Shown in pieces: positions 43,169 through 53,770 of a stretch of DNA of 64,000 bases (position 1 is its first letter; every line of letters starts with the position of its first letter). Origin of the DNA: Cherax quadricarinatus (taxonomy: Eukaryota > Arthropoda > Malacostraca > Decapoda > Parastacidae); NCBI RefSeq assembly GCF_038502225.1, contig NC_091382.1:12447878-12511877 (forward strand), read 5' to 3'. A model generated the notes under the pieces. It saw only the letters and a program-made list of their open reading frames with translations, was not told where the DNA came from and searched no databases. Both the position numbers and the translations under genes were made by a program.

Positions 43169-43773
43169 AAAATAATAAAATACACTCACATAGACTAGTG
43201 CTGATACTCTTACATGGTCTAATATTCTTAAGCATTAAACCCTAAGGGTCATATAGTGCTGCATGGTAGAGAGAAATATAGAGAGAAGGAGCAGCAGAGG
43301 TGTTGAGGGAAGAACACAGCTAAAACGATGATGATGCAAACTAGTGTCAGTTAAGAAATCAAAGTGTGTCTGAAATAAAAGTGCGATTTTTGGGAAGGAG
43401 GAATCTAGAAACTGGATTCAAATAGCATATTGCTAAAAATATTGAAAAAAAAAATATATATATTACAGAACAAACTAAAGTTGGGACAATGTTTTGGTCT
43501 GTTCTGTGACTTAATCTTATGTATTTTGTGTTTTCCTTCACATATGCCAGAGCATTGGAAAAAGAATGTGAAATGTGGTTAAGATTCTCACCAATGAATA
43601 AAGTGACTGACCAAGAGATGTTTGTGTAAAGATGGCTGACAATCCTCGTAGAGTGGCACAATGTGCCCTGCTCCTCCATAACATGACCATGGGAATGCAA
43701 CTCCTTCCTAAGCTGGGAACCTTCTATACACACACATATATTTAATGTAATAATTTAAGATATACTTCTGTAT
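43169..43773. other. TRMT13 intron, unassigned
   Basis: A 124-codon minus-strand ORF (43733-43359) ends in a hydrophobic stretch but matches no family I know and lacks splice context. It may be part of an unrecognised repeat. Confidence 0.3.
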
Positions 43774-44243
43774 CCTAGGTAGTAGCTTGGTAGTCAGCAA
43801 CCGCCCAGGGAGGTACTACCGTCCTGCCAAGTGAGTGTAAAACGGAAACCTGTAATTGTTTTACATGATGGTAGGATTGCTGGTGTCTTTTTTCTGTCTC
43901 ATAAACATGCAAGATTTCAGGTACGTCTTGTTACTTCTATTTACACTTACGTCACACTACACATACATGTACAAGCATATATATACACACCCCTCTGGGT
44001 TTTCTGCTATTTTCTTTCTAGTTCTTGTTCTTGTTTATTTTCTCTTATCTCCATAGGGAAGTGGAACAGAATTCTTCCTCCGTAAGCCTTGCGTGTTGTA
44101 AGAGGCGACTAAAATGCTGGGAGCAAGGGGCTAGTAACCCCTTCTCCTGTATGGATTACTAAATTTAAAAAGAGAAACTTTTGTTTTTCTTTTTGGGCCA
44201 CCCTGCCTCGGTGGGATATGGCCGGCTTGTTGAAAAAAAAAAA
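43774..44243 (+). mobile_element. RTE-derived short non-autonomous element, complete
   Basis: It contains the RTE 5' UTR (ribozyme-like fold at 43778-43882, then the AGGCGACTAAAATGC block) fused directly to the ~60-bp RTE 3' end (CACCCTGCCTCGGTGGG, GGCCGGC, A run). The whole EN-RT ORF is missing. About 470 bp, as in the copy at 44535-45005. Confidence 0.87.
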
Positions 44244-44265
44244 AAAACTTTTATATATCATCTTC

Positions 44266-44478
44266 TTTCAATGAATCGGCTGTATCCTACTGAGGCAGGG
44301 TGGCCCAAAAAGAAAAATGAAAGTTTCTCACTCCTGGCATTTTAGTCGCCTCTTACAACATGCATGGCCTATGGAGGAAGAATTCTGTTCCACTTCCCCA
44401 TGGAGATAAGAGGAAATAAACAAGAATAAGAACTAGTAAGAAAATCGAAGAAAACCCAGATGGATGTGTATATATATG
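44266..44478 (-). mobile_element. RTE-derived short element fragment
   Basis: In inverted orientation it covers the 3' hairpin and the middle of the 5' UTR block. It stops at 44478, where RTE copy 6 begins. Confidence 0.75.
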
Positions 44479-44534
44479 CAGGGAGGGATATAGTGTTGGA
44501 GTGGTTGGTATTTTTGTTTAATAAATGTATGAAA

Positions 44535-45005
44535 CCTAGGTAGTAGGTTGGTAGACAGCAACCGCCCAGGGAGGTACTACCGTCCTGCCAAGTGAGTGTA
44601 ACACGAAAGCCTGTAATTGTTTTACATGATGGTAGGATTGCTGGTGTCCTTTTTTCTGTCTCATGAACATGCAAAATTTCAGGTACGTCTTGCTACTTCT
44701 ACTTACACTCAGGTCACACTACACATACATGTACAAGCGTATATATACATACCCCTCTGGGTTTTCTTCGATTTTCTTTCTAGTTCTTGTTCTTGTTTAT
44801 TTCCTCTTATCTCCATGGGGAAGTGGAACAGAATTCTTCCTCCGTAAGCCATGCGTGTTGTAAGAGGCGACTAAAATGCCGGGAGCAAGGGGCTAGTAAC
44901 CCCTTCTCCTGTATATATTACTAAATTTGAAAGGAGAAACTTTGGTTTTTTCTTTTGGGCCACCCTGCCTCGGTGGGATACGGCCGGTGTGTTGAAAGAA
45001 GAAAG
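44535..45005 (+). mobile_element. RTE-derived short element with 12-bp target duplication
   Basis: It is flanked by AAATGTATGAAA (44523-44534 and 45006-45017), duplicated RTE coding sequence. It opens CCTA then GGTAGTAGG, carries the full 5' UTR-like part and ends GGGATACGGCCGGTGTGTTGAAAG. The duplication proves insertion by target-primed retrotransposition, presumably with RTE enzyme. Confidence 0.92.
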
Positions 45006-45604
45006 AAATGTATGAAAGAGAGGAAGGTACCTAGGGATTGGCAGAAAGCATATATAGTCCCTTTATATAAAGGGAAGGGGGACAAGAGAGAGTGTAAAAA
45101 TTATAGAGGAATAAGTTTACTGAGTATACCAGGAAAAGTGTACGGTAGGGTTATTACTGAAAGAATTAGAGGTAAGAGAAAATGTAGGATTGCAGATGAG
45201 CAAGGAGGTTTTAGAGTGGGTAGGGGATGTGTAGATCAAGTGTTTACATTGAAGCATATATGTGAACAGTATTTAGATAAAGGTAGGGAAGTTTTTATTG
45301 CATGGGTTGTAAATGCTGCAGCAAGGAGGAGGCTGGAGGCAGTGGAGATGTCATGTCTAGGGGCAATGTGTGGTGTAAATATTATGCAGAGAATTCATTG
45401 AATGGATTTAGAAAAGGCATATGATAGGGGAGAAATGTGGCAGATGTTGCAAGTATATGGAATAGGTGGTAAGTTACTAAATGCTGTAACGAGTTTTTAT
45501 AAGGATAGTGAGGCTCAGGTTAGGGTGTGTAGAAGAGAGGGAGACTACTTTCTGGTAAAAATAGGTCTCAGACAGGGATGTGTAATGTCACCATGGTTCT
45601 TTAA

Positions 45605-46679
45605 CCCTTTCAGGGTCCAAGGCCCAAATCTGGAGTCACGCACCAGTGTCCAAGAATTTTCAAAAAAAAAATTTGTTATTTTTTCTTATGAAATCGTAGA
45701 GAATCTTTTTGTGAAGGTAATAAAACAAAAAGTACGAAATTTGGTGGAAAATTGACGAAATTATGCTCTCGCGAATTTTGATGTGTCAGCGATATTTACG
45801 AATCGGCGATTTTGCCGACTTTGACTCCCATTTTAGGCCAATTACATTATTCCAATCAACCAAATTCTTAGCTATTTCACTAGTATTACTTCTATTCTAT
45901 CGATTGAGCACAAGAAATCGCCAAGTCAACTGTTTCAACTACAAAATAAAGTGATCGGAAATTGTTAATTTGGCCAATTTAACACAAAGTTCAAAATATT
46001 CCAATTTCAAAATAGGGTCCAGAATAAACAATGTAGGCATTCCTGGCACTAAACTAACATTTCCTCTGTTCATTAGTCATGTTTTGAGGCTTTACAAATA
46101 AATTCCATTTTGATTTTTTATTCACATAATGAATTTTTATTCACACCAAAAAATAGAAGATTTACTGCTATGCAATACTGTAATAATTGTATAAATATCA
46201 CCACCATATTTGTGAATGTATATTAGACCCACCAGCTGACGTGTATTAGACGTGTGAGGTCGTTTGTTTACTCTTGAATATCGGCAAAAATTTAACATTT
46301 CCGCTACTTTGAGCTCAGTTTCAAGCCATTTCCAGTGCTAAAACCAATCAAAATCATCTCTATTTCTGTAATATGTCTTCCATTCTATCAAATGAGACCA
46401 AGAAATCGCAAATACAACTATAAAAAACATACGAAAAAACACTGCAAAGTTGCTGTTTTAATCAAAAAATCATGATTTCAGTTTTTTTCTCTCATTATAC
46501 ACAGTGTGCTGCAGGATCTGTTTTATGTGGTGCACACATACCACATAGATGTATTCTCTCATATCTAGGCCCAAATGTACCACTCACAGTTTATCAGAGT
46601 GAGCTGAGCTCATGGCGTAGATCTACGGTTTGGACACTCACCATAAAGCCGTAGATCTACGGGACGGACCCTGAAAGGG
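45605..46679. mobile_element. piggyBac-like MITE, copy P2
   Basis: CCCTTTCAGGGTCC and GGACCCTGAAAGGG ends are flanked by TTAA (45601-45604, 46680-46683). The target TTAA is in the RTE phrase TTTAATATATTTATAGATGG. Near the 3' end are internal inverted repeats around GTAGATCTAC. Confidence 0.92.
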
Positions 46680-46904
46680 TTAATATATTTATAGATGGGG
46701 TTGTAAAAGAAGTAAATGCTAGGGTGTTCAGGAGAGGGGTGGGATTAAATTATGGGGAATCAAATACAAAATAGGAATTGACACAGTTACTTTTTGCTGA
46801 TGATACTGTGCTTATGGAAGATTCTAAAGAAAAATTGCAAAGGTTAGTGGACGAGTTTGGGAGTGTGTGTAAAGGTAGAAAGTTGAAAGTGAACATAGAA
46901 AATA

Positions 46905-47107
46905 CAGTGGACCCCCGCTTAACGATCACCTCCAAATGCGACCAATTATGTAAGTGTATTTATGTAAGTGCGTTTGTACGTGTATGTTTGGGGGTCTGAA
47001 ATGGACTAATCTACTTCACAATATTCCTTATGGGAACAAATTCGGTCAGTACTGGCACCTGAACATACTACTGGAATGAAAAAAGTTCGTTAACCGGGGG
47101 TCCACTG
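46905..47107. mobile_element. 203-bp pogo-type MITE, copy C
   Basis: CAGTGGACCCCCGC and CGGGGGTCCACTG ends are flanked by TA. Inserted in RTE copy 6. It is in opposite orientation to copies A and B. Confidence 0.92.
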
Positions 47108-48117
47108 TAGTAAGGTGATGAGGGTATCAAATGATTTAGATAAAGAAAAATTGGACATCAAATTGGGGGAGGAGGAGTATGGAAGAAGTGAATGTTTTCA
47201 GATATTTGGGAGTTGACGTGTCGGCGGATGGATTTATGAAGGATGAGGTTAATCATAGAACTTATGAGGTAAAAAAAGGTGAGTGGTGCGTTGAAGTATA
47301 TGTGGAGACAAAAAAATGTTATCTATGGAGGCAAAGAAGGGAATGTATGAAAGTATAGTAGTACCAACACTCTTATATGGGTGTGAAGCTTGGGTTGTAA
47401 ATGCTGCAGCAAGGAGGCGGTTGGAGGCAGTGGAGATGTTCTGTCTAATGGCAATGTGTGGTGTGAATATTATACAGAAAATTCGGTTTGTGGAAATTAG
47501 GAGAAGGTGTGGAGTTAATAAAAGCATTAATCAGAGGGCTGAAGAGGGGTTGTTGAGGTGGTTTCGTCATATAGAGAGAATGGATCAAAGCAGAATGGCA
47601 TGGAGAGTGTATAAATCTGTAGGGGAAGGAAGGCAGGGTAGGGGTCGTCCTCGAAAAGGTTGGAAGGAGGGGGCAAAGGAGGTTTTGTGGGCGAGGGGCT
47701 TGGACTTCCAGCAAGCGTGCGTGAGTGCGTTTCGATAGGAGTGAATGGAGATGAATGGTATTTGGGACCTGATGAGCTGTTGGAGTGTGAGCAGGGTAAT
47801 ATTTAGTGAAGGGATTCAAGGAAACTGGTTTTTATATAGCTGGACTTGAGTCCTGGAAATGGGAAGTATAATGCCTGCACTTTAAAGGAGGGGTTCTGGA
47901 TATTGGCAGTTTGGAGGGATATGTTGTGTATCTTTATACGTATATGCTTCTAAACTGTTGTATTCTGAGCACCTCTGCAAAAACAGTGATTATGTGTGAG
48001 CGAGGTGAAAGTGTTGAATGATGAAAGTATTTTCTTTTTTGGGGATTTTCTTTCTTTTTGGGTAACCCTGCCTTGGTGGGAGATGGCCAACTTGTTATAA
48101 AAAAAGAAAAAAAAAAA

Positions 48118-48306
48118 ATGTATGTGTAGTGTGACCTAAGTGTAAGTAAAAGTAGCAAGATGTACCTGAAATCTTGCATGTTTATGAGACAAAAAAGGAC
48201 ACCAGCAATCCTACCATCATGTAAAACAATTACAGGCTTTCGTTTTACAGTCACATGGCAGGACGGTAGTATCTCCCTGGGTGGTTGCTGTCTACCAACC
48301 TACTAC
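48118..48306 (-). mobile_element. RTE-derived element, 5' part only
   Basis: The minus strand starts GTAGTAGGTTGG at 48306, inside recognisable RTE sequence (TTAAATTATGGG), and covers the ribozyme-like region. The start is one base short of GGTAGTA, again placing the element's end at P1. Confidence 0.78.
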
Positions 48307-49263
48307 TTAAATTATGGGAATCAAATACAAAATGGGAGTCAATTTAGTTATTTTTGCTGATGATACTGTGCTTTTGGGAGATTCTAGAGAGAAGTTGCAA
48401 AGGTTAGTGGACAAGTTTGGGAGGGTGTGTAAAGGAAGAAAGTGGAAAGTGAACATACATAAGAGTTAGGTGATGAGGGTATCAAATGAGTTAGATATTT
48501 GGGAGCTGACTTGTCAGCAGATGGGTCTATGAAAGACGAGACAAATCACAGAACTGATGAGGGTGGGATTGGAAGGTGAATGGTGTATTGAGGTGTTTGT
48601 AGAGACGAAGAATGTTATCCATTGAGACAAAGAAGGGAATGTATGAGAGTATAATTATACCAATGCTCTTATATAGGTGTGAAGCATGGGTTATGAATGC
48701 TGCAACAAGGAGAAGGCTGGAGGCAGTGGAGATGTCGTGTCTAAGAGCAATGTGCAGTGTGAATATTATACAGAAAATCCATAGTCTGGAAATTAGGTGC
48801 TGGGTTACTAAAAGTATTATCCGGAGGGCTGAGGAGGGGTTGCTGAGGTGGTTCTGACAGAGAGCATGAAACAAACTAGAATGACTTGGAGAACATATAA
48901 ATCTGTAGTGGAAGGAAGGTGGGGTAGGGGTGGGACTAGGAAAGGTGCTAGGGGCGAGGGGCTTGGACTTCCAGCAGGCATGTGTGAGTGTGTTAGATAG
49001 GAGCGAGTGGAGATGGATGGTTTTTATGACTTGCTGGAGTGTGAGCAAGGTAACATTTCTGAAGGGATTCAGGGAAAACTGACAAGTCAGACTTGAATTC
49101 TGGAGGTCGAAAGTACAGTGCCGCACTCTGAAGGAGGGGCGTTGATGTTGCAGTTTTTTAAGTGTAGTGTAGGCAAGAAGCAATGGGGTGAATGATGATG
49201 AAAGTGTTTCTTCTTTTTGGGTCACCCTGCCTTGGTGGGAAATGGTTGATGTGTTAATAAAAA
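48305..49263 (+). mobile_element. Degenerate RTE fragment, copy 7
   Basis: It covers the FADD-containing palm (TTTTTGCTGATGATACTGTG) through thumb (48612-48857: AATRRRLEAVEMSCLRAMC) to the 3' UTR and hairpin (GGGTCACCCTGCCTTGGTGGG). Multiple indels. Confidence 0.78.
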
Positions 49264-49504
49264 AAAATAATTAGGGAAAGGATAGGAGTATAATCCTTAA
49301 ATATCCCATCTTATAGTGAATTCAAAACAAATTAGAATTACTTTCATACTGAAAGGTAATTTTTTTATCCCGCTGACAGTCTCCCTTGTCTTCGCAGAGG
49401 CGCACAGACACAACAGTTTAGATGGGAGGGAAAACATCTAAGCAATTTGTGCTACTTAACAGAGTTAGCATGTGAGTGCTCTCACAAAGTTCTCTCACCA
49501 CAAG

Positions 49505-49905
49505 ATTTGCATGTTCATCATAAGATGAACACCACTACCTGTCAACTGACTGTTGTTCATCGTAAGATCACCACTAGCACCTGTCAATTGACTGTTGCCC
49601 ATCATAAGATGACCACCACCACTTGTTAACTGACTGTTGTTCATCATAACATGAACACCACCCCCTATCAATTGACTGTTGTTCATCCATAACATGAGCA
49701 CCACCATCTATCAAATGACTTTGTCCACCAAAAGATGAACACTACCATCTGTCAACTGACTGTTATTCACCATAAAATAAACACTATCACCCATTAACTG
49801 TTGTTCATCACCAAAAGATGAACACCACCACTTGTTAAATGACTGTTGTTCATGCCCATAAGATGAACACCTGTTACCTGACTGCTGTTCATCACTTCCT
49901 ATTTC
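49505..49905. repeat. ~42-bp minisatellite with a palindrome in each unit
   Basis: About nine units follow GTTCATCATAAGATGAAC, then ACCACCACCTGTCAACTGACT. Each unit holds a near-palindrome (GTTCAT..ATGAAC) able to form a hairpin. It lies in the TRMT13 intron. Confidence 0.88.
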
Positions 49906-50407
49906 ACCACACTAAGTCATAACTTTCACCATGGTAACCTAATATATATATCTTGAGTACTACCTCTATCAGCAGCTGATGAATGACTTTTAATATATTT
50001 ACAAAGAAATTTAGTCAAATTATTTGTCTTCTTGTAACTCAGATAAAGATTAACTACTACAACATTACAAGTTCCTGGTCCTACCACTGTATATATGAGG
50101 AGGTTCAGTATACATTCAGGTTTCAAACCGTGCGAGTGTGAGTTTTGATTTAGTGCAAAATTAATTAATGCAAGGTTTTCTTCCACCAAACTCTTCAAAT
50201 TATGCACAAAAGTTATGTATAATTCAAACAGTGCAAATTTTGATTTAGTGCCAAATTAATGCTAGTATTTTCTCTCCAATCTCTTCAAACTGTTCGCAAA
50301 AATTATATGTAATTTGAATAATGTGACTACTTCACAGGATTCATTATTTGCACAATTTAGACCTGGCTGTACCTGTAATGATAACAGCTTCTGATATGTC
50401 AACATAC
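49906..50407. other. TRMT13 intron, no feature recognised
   Basis: 50140-50335 contains two loosely repeated blocks (AATTTTGATTTAGTGC, CTCTTCAAAC/T), probably an old repeat. Confidence 0.4.
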
Positions 50408-50634
50408 TTCTCCATTAAGTGATTATCCTCTGAAGGTAAGTGCTGACTGCCTTCTTGTGATGTAAGTGCTGGCATCTTAGAAACCTGCTCTTCTATTTGC
50501 ATTTTTTCAGATTTCTCATAATTTTCCAGCATGTCAGGTAAACTCTCCTTGCTTGGAATGTCCATTGAGTTGCAAGTTGCCCAACTTGTGAGTGCTGTTA
50601 ATGTGTAGAACTCACTGGGGCAGAACCCTGAATC
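50408..50634 (-). CDS. TRMT13: TRMT13, penultimate coding exon
   Basis: The exon follows the acceptor ACTTTCAG (ending 50635) and encodes 75 codons plus two bases. The donor GTATGT lies at 50407-50402. It opens DSGFCPSEFYTLTALTSWAT: the SWATC segment is the conserved family block that follows the CCHHRC motif of the preceding exon. The remainder, from about residue 25 of the exon, is acidic and low in conservation, as in other animal TRMT13 proteins. A competing GT at ACAG|GTACAG (about 50372) would put the last exon out of frame, so I prefer the earlier donor. The intron to exon 52903-53021 is 2.3 kb and contains a piggyBac-like MITE. Confidence 0.88.
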
Positions 50635-50819
50635 CTGAAAGTACGAGAAAAATTCAATATTGTAGGATAAACATGCACCTGAGAAAATAATATATAACAA
50701 GTTTCAATGTACATCAAGAAAAAAAAACCTATATCAGTGACTGGCTCATCACAGTCACTGATATTAAAGCCAAGAAAAAACACTATCCCCCCCCCCCAGC
50801 ATCACAACAAACAATTTAA

Positions 50820-51235
50820 CATCATTTATGCTTGCAAACTACAAGGTTTCCAACTATGAAATAACAAAATACCATCTATTAGTAGACTTCTCACCAAGTC
50901 TAATGCAGGGACACATACTAAAGGCTGCCTTGACAACAAAATATGGATACCAGGGTTCAATCTACTTCAATACAGATGGAAAAAATAGGCAACAAGGGAA
51001 TGGTGGCAAAGATTGGACCAAATGCAACTTCCCAACAGTCTGAAGAAATGATACTGAAAATACTGTCCTGTCTGGAAAATCTCTCAAACCCAGCCCCAGA
51101 TATCCTGTTACTTGGTGATTTCAACTTAAGGCATCTAACATGGAAGAGTGTAGCAAATACTGTAACAGCAGAGAGAATTTCAGGAGCCAGTTTAGATGAA
51201 CAGTCTCATACAAATGATCTATTAACCCTTTGAGG
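50820..51235 (+). mobile_element. CR1-like LINE endonuclease fragment
   Basis: 50943-51233 encodes LLLGDFNLRHLTWKSVAN and DEQSHTNDLLTL, the same region as 1104-960 on the minus strand of the first LINE. It is frame-broken upstream and cut by the MITE at 51236. Flanking sequence after 52265 is not recognisable. Confidence 0.75.
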
Positions 51236-52261
51236 GTCGCCAGGCCCTCTCAGAGACTTGTTCTCAGGGTCTTATGAAAAGATAGAGAATCTTTTCCCGA
51301 TCATGATGACACCAAAAGTATGAAATTTGATGGAAAACTTACGGAGTTATGCTCTCGCGAAGTTAGCGGTCTCGATGATGTTTACGCATTGGCGATTTTG
51401 CCCACTTTCAGCCCTATTTTCGGCCAATTCCAGTGTACTAGTCGACAAAAATCATAACTATTACGCTAGAACTCCATTTTTTCTATCGAATGAGTATAAG
51501 AAACCACCCATTTACCAATCTCAACTATCCAATAAAGTGGTCAGAATTTAACAATTTTGCCAATTTCACACAAAGTTCAAAAGATGCCAATTTCCAAATA
51601 GGGTCCAGAATAAACAAGAAAGACATTCCTGGCACTAAACTAACATTTCCTCTGTTCATTAGTCACATCCCCAGGCCCCTCTTATATTCTTTTGCTTTCC
51701 ACTTCGAATTTTTATTCTCACAAAAAATAGAAGATTTACTGTTATGCAGACTACTGTATTAGTGTAGAAATGGTATAAATAATGCCAGCGCACTTGTGAA
51801 AGAATATTAGATTCACCAGTTGACGTGTATTGGACACATGGCATGATTTGTTTACTTCTGAACTTTGGCAAAAATCGAACATTTCTACTATTTTGAGCTC
51901 AATTTCAAGGCACTTTTCATTGTAAAATCAGTCAAAATCATCTCAATTTCTGTAATATGTCTTCCATTCTATAAAATGAGACCAGGACAACTAGAATACA
52001 ACCATAAATACCATACAAAAATACAGTGCAAAGTCGCTGTTTTAAACCAAAAACACGGTCAAAATTTTTTTTCTTATTACGCACTGTGTGCTGCAGGATT
52101 TTTTTTTATACTGCGCACACTGACCACATAGACCCATTCTTTCATATGTAGGCCTACCAGCTTTCTCTTGCTAGATTTGAGGGCGCTAGAATTTAGGCGT
52201 ACTAGTACGTCAAAAACCCTGGTGCATAAGCCATACTAGTACGTCCAAAACCCTGAAAGGG
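51236..52261. mobile_element. piggyBac-like MITE, copy P3
   Basis: CCCTTTGAGGGTC and AACCCTGAAAGG-type ends are flanked by TTAA (51232-51235, 52262-52265). It is the closest relative of P1 in the window, in inverted orientation: both carry ACTAGTACGTC-like motifs near one end. Confidence 0.87.
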
Positions 52262-52265
52262 TTAA

Positions 52266-52902
52266 TGAGGCTCTGCTGACAGTGTATGTGATGGATATTA
52301 GTTTTAGAAGAAAAGAAAATACTACAAAACACAGTCCTTTTGGAACATTATTATCCATCTAATATGTCAACGTCCAAGTTTCACTGACCGCAGTACAGTG
52401 TTCGACCCAAAGGCAGATGAGCGTACACTTGAAGCTGCATGGCACTGCTGGCAACTAGTGTAAAAGTTGTTCCCAAAATTTCTTTAAAGTCTCATAAAGA
52501 ATTAATTATTCATCTTGTCTCTTTATATTTCAACTGTAACTTGCTGTATCTTTACCATCTCTATTCAATCACTCCACAAAACTGAAGATCACCGAATAGT
52601 AAATTTTAAATAATAAATCATGCTGTTAAAATTGTACCTGTGTACGTTATCTACTTTTCTTATTGGCATATAATTGCAATTAACTGCATAAAAAATCCTA
52701 CTTAATATTCTAAGTCTAATTCTTAAGTAGTCTTTAAGCATTAGAATTAGTTTGATGTTTAACCTCCTATGCTACTCCAAAATATACTTAGCAAATAATT
52801 AAAATATTTCCTTTTCCCTATAAAACTTTCAAGTTTGTACAATATTTCTTTTTTGTTCTGATGGTATATAAGTGTAAGTTTTCTTGACGTACACATACTC
52901 AC
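52266..52902. other. TRMT13 intron, no feature recognised
   Basis: AT-rich, with short ORFs only. Confidence 0.4.
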
Positions 52903-53021
52903 CTGAAGAAAAGTGAAGCCAGAGTAAGTGTTCCAGGTACAGCGATGGTGACAACACAGAGCCAGTACTAAACCCGCTACCACTGGTCGTGAACATCTGG
53001 ACAAGCAATGGAGAGCCAGGT
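52903..53021 (-). CDS. TRMT13: TRMT13 exon with the CCHHRC motif: tRNA 2'-O-methyltransferase
   Basis: TRMT13 (yeast Trm13) 2'-O-methylates nucleotide 4 in the acceptor stem of certain tRNAs, using S-adenosylmethionine. This exon follows the acceptor CTTTTTCCAG (ending 53022), enters with two bases of a codon (probably Asp, giving TDLALHCL as in the family) and encodes 39 residues. They include RPVVAGLVLALCCHHRCTW: the LCCHHRC-W block is the diagnostic signature of the family's methyltransferase domain. It ends FLQ at the donor GTGAGTATG (52902 downward), phase 0, and joins exon 50408-50634. The N-terminal zinc fingers and SAM-binding motifs must lie on exons above 53022; none was found up to 64000, so that intron is at least 11 kb or continues outside. 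Confidence 0.93.
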
Positions 53022-53770
53022 CTGGAAAAAGAAAGGGTTTTATGATTCTCACAGGTGGGCGGTAACAAGGACTCTTAACACTGAATTATCGTTAGAATAA
53101 CCACTGGGAAACATTACACTCACAGTGGTCTTACAGTTATTGTCCCAACACTAAACAATAACAATGAAGACTAGAAAATAATAAGATTCACATCAGGGTT
53201 TGTTGATTTAGACCAATAGTTTAAAGCAAATGGTTTAAACTATGGTTTAAACAAAACAAAAACCATTGTTTTTTTTAATATAAGCCTTTTTCTTTTTATT
53301 ATTACCATATGGTTTTAATGATATTTAGTCGATTTCAATCACCAATGATACTGAAAAGATTGTCACACTATTAAATTATAAATTTAAATTTGAAGCCATG
53401 ATCAACTACACTATGGCCCTGGTTTTCAGCATCCCGGTTTTCGGTGTACCGCTATTTTGCCAACTTTCAACTTATCCACTGCTCATTATGTTTAGCACTT
53501 GCTTCACTTTTTCGGCATAACGAGCTCAAGAGCTGCGGGCATCCAGCACTATATTTTAAGGTAAGTAATGCATTTACTGTATATTCGTATTACTTTTGTA
53601 TCTTTTCCTAGGCCTAGTTCTATTATGCACTTAACCCGTAAACGGTCCAAACGTATATATATATTCACTACCCAAGTGCCCCGAATATTTTGAAAAATAA
53701 AAAAATCTTTTTTTTTTTTATTGAAAGAAAGAGCACATTTTTCTAAGTGTTATAGGATAAAAAAAAATTA
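53022..53770. other. TRMT13 intron, no gene; possible Tigger 5' piece
   Basis: 53425-53470 (CCCGGTTTTCGGTGTACCG) resembles the 3' end of a pogo-type element at 59220-59276 (GGTTTTCG, AAAACCGAGG), so the LINE and low-complexity DNA between may have inserted into or beside one. Not proven. Confidence 0.35.

Larger units (their letters stand above)
44479..48110 (+). mobile_element. RTE-clade LINE, subfamily B, copy 6, with four insertions
   Basis: It starts in the RT domain (GGGATATAGTGTTGGAGTGG) and ends in the 3' hairpin and A run near 48110. It is interrupted by a short RTE-derived element (44535-45005), a ~95-bp piece of RTE sequence from further downstream (about 45303-45400), a piggyBac-like MITE (45605-46679) and a 203-bp MITE (46905-47107). 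Coding traces include GFRVGRGCVDQVF, GLRQGCVMSPW, FADDTV and LYGCEAWV, with several frameshifts. Confidence 0.87.

Noticed and set aside
49505..49905. Possible CRISPR-like array
   Set aside because: The 42-bp units are contiguous, diverged tandem repeats without unique spacers, in a eukaryotic intron.
50344..50407. Use of the later donor (ACAG|GTACAG) or of the in-frame stop to end TRMT13 here
   Set aside because: The later donor puts the last exon out of frame with an immediate stop. Ending here would drop the conserved C-terminal helix that is present at 29317-29506 in the right phase.
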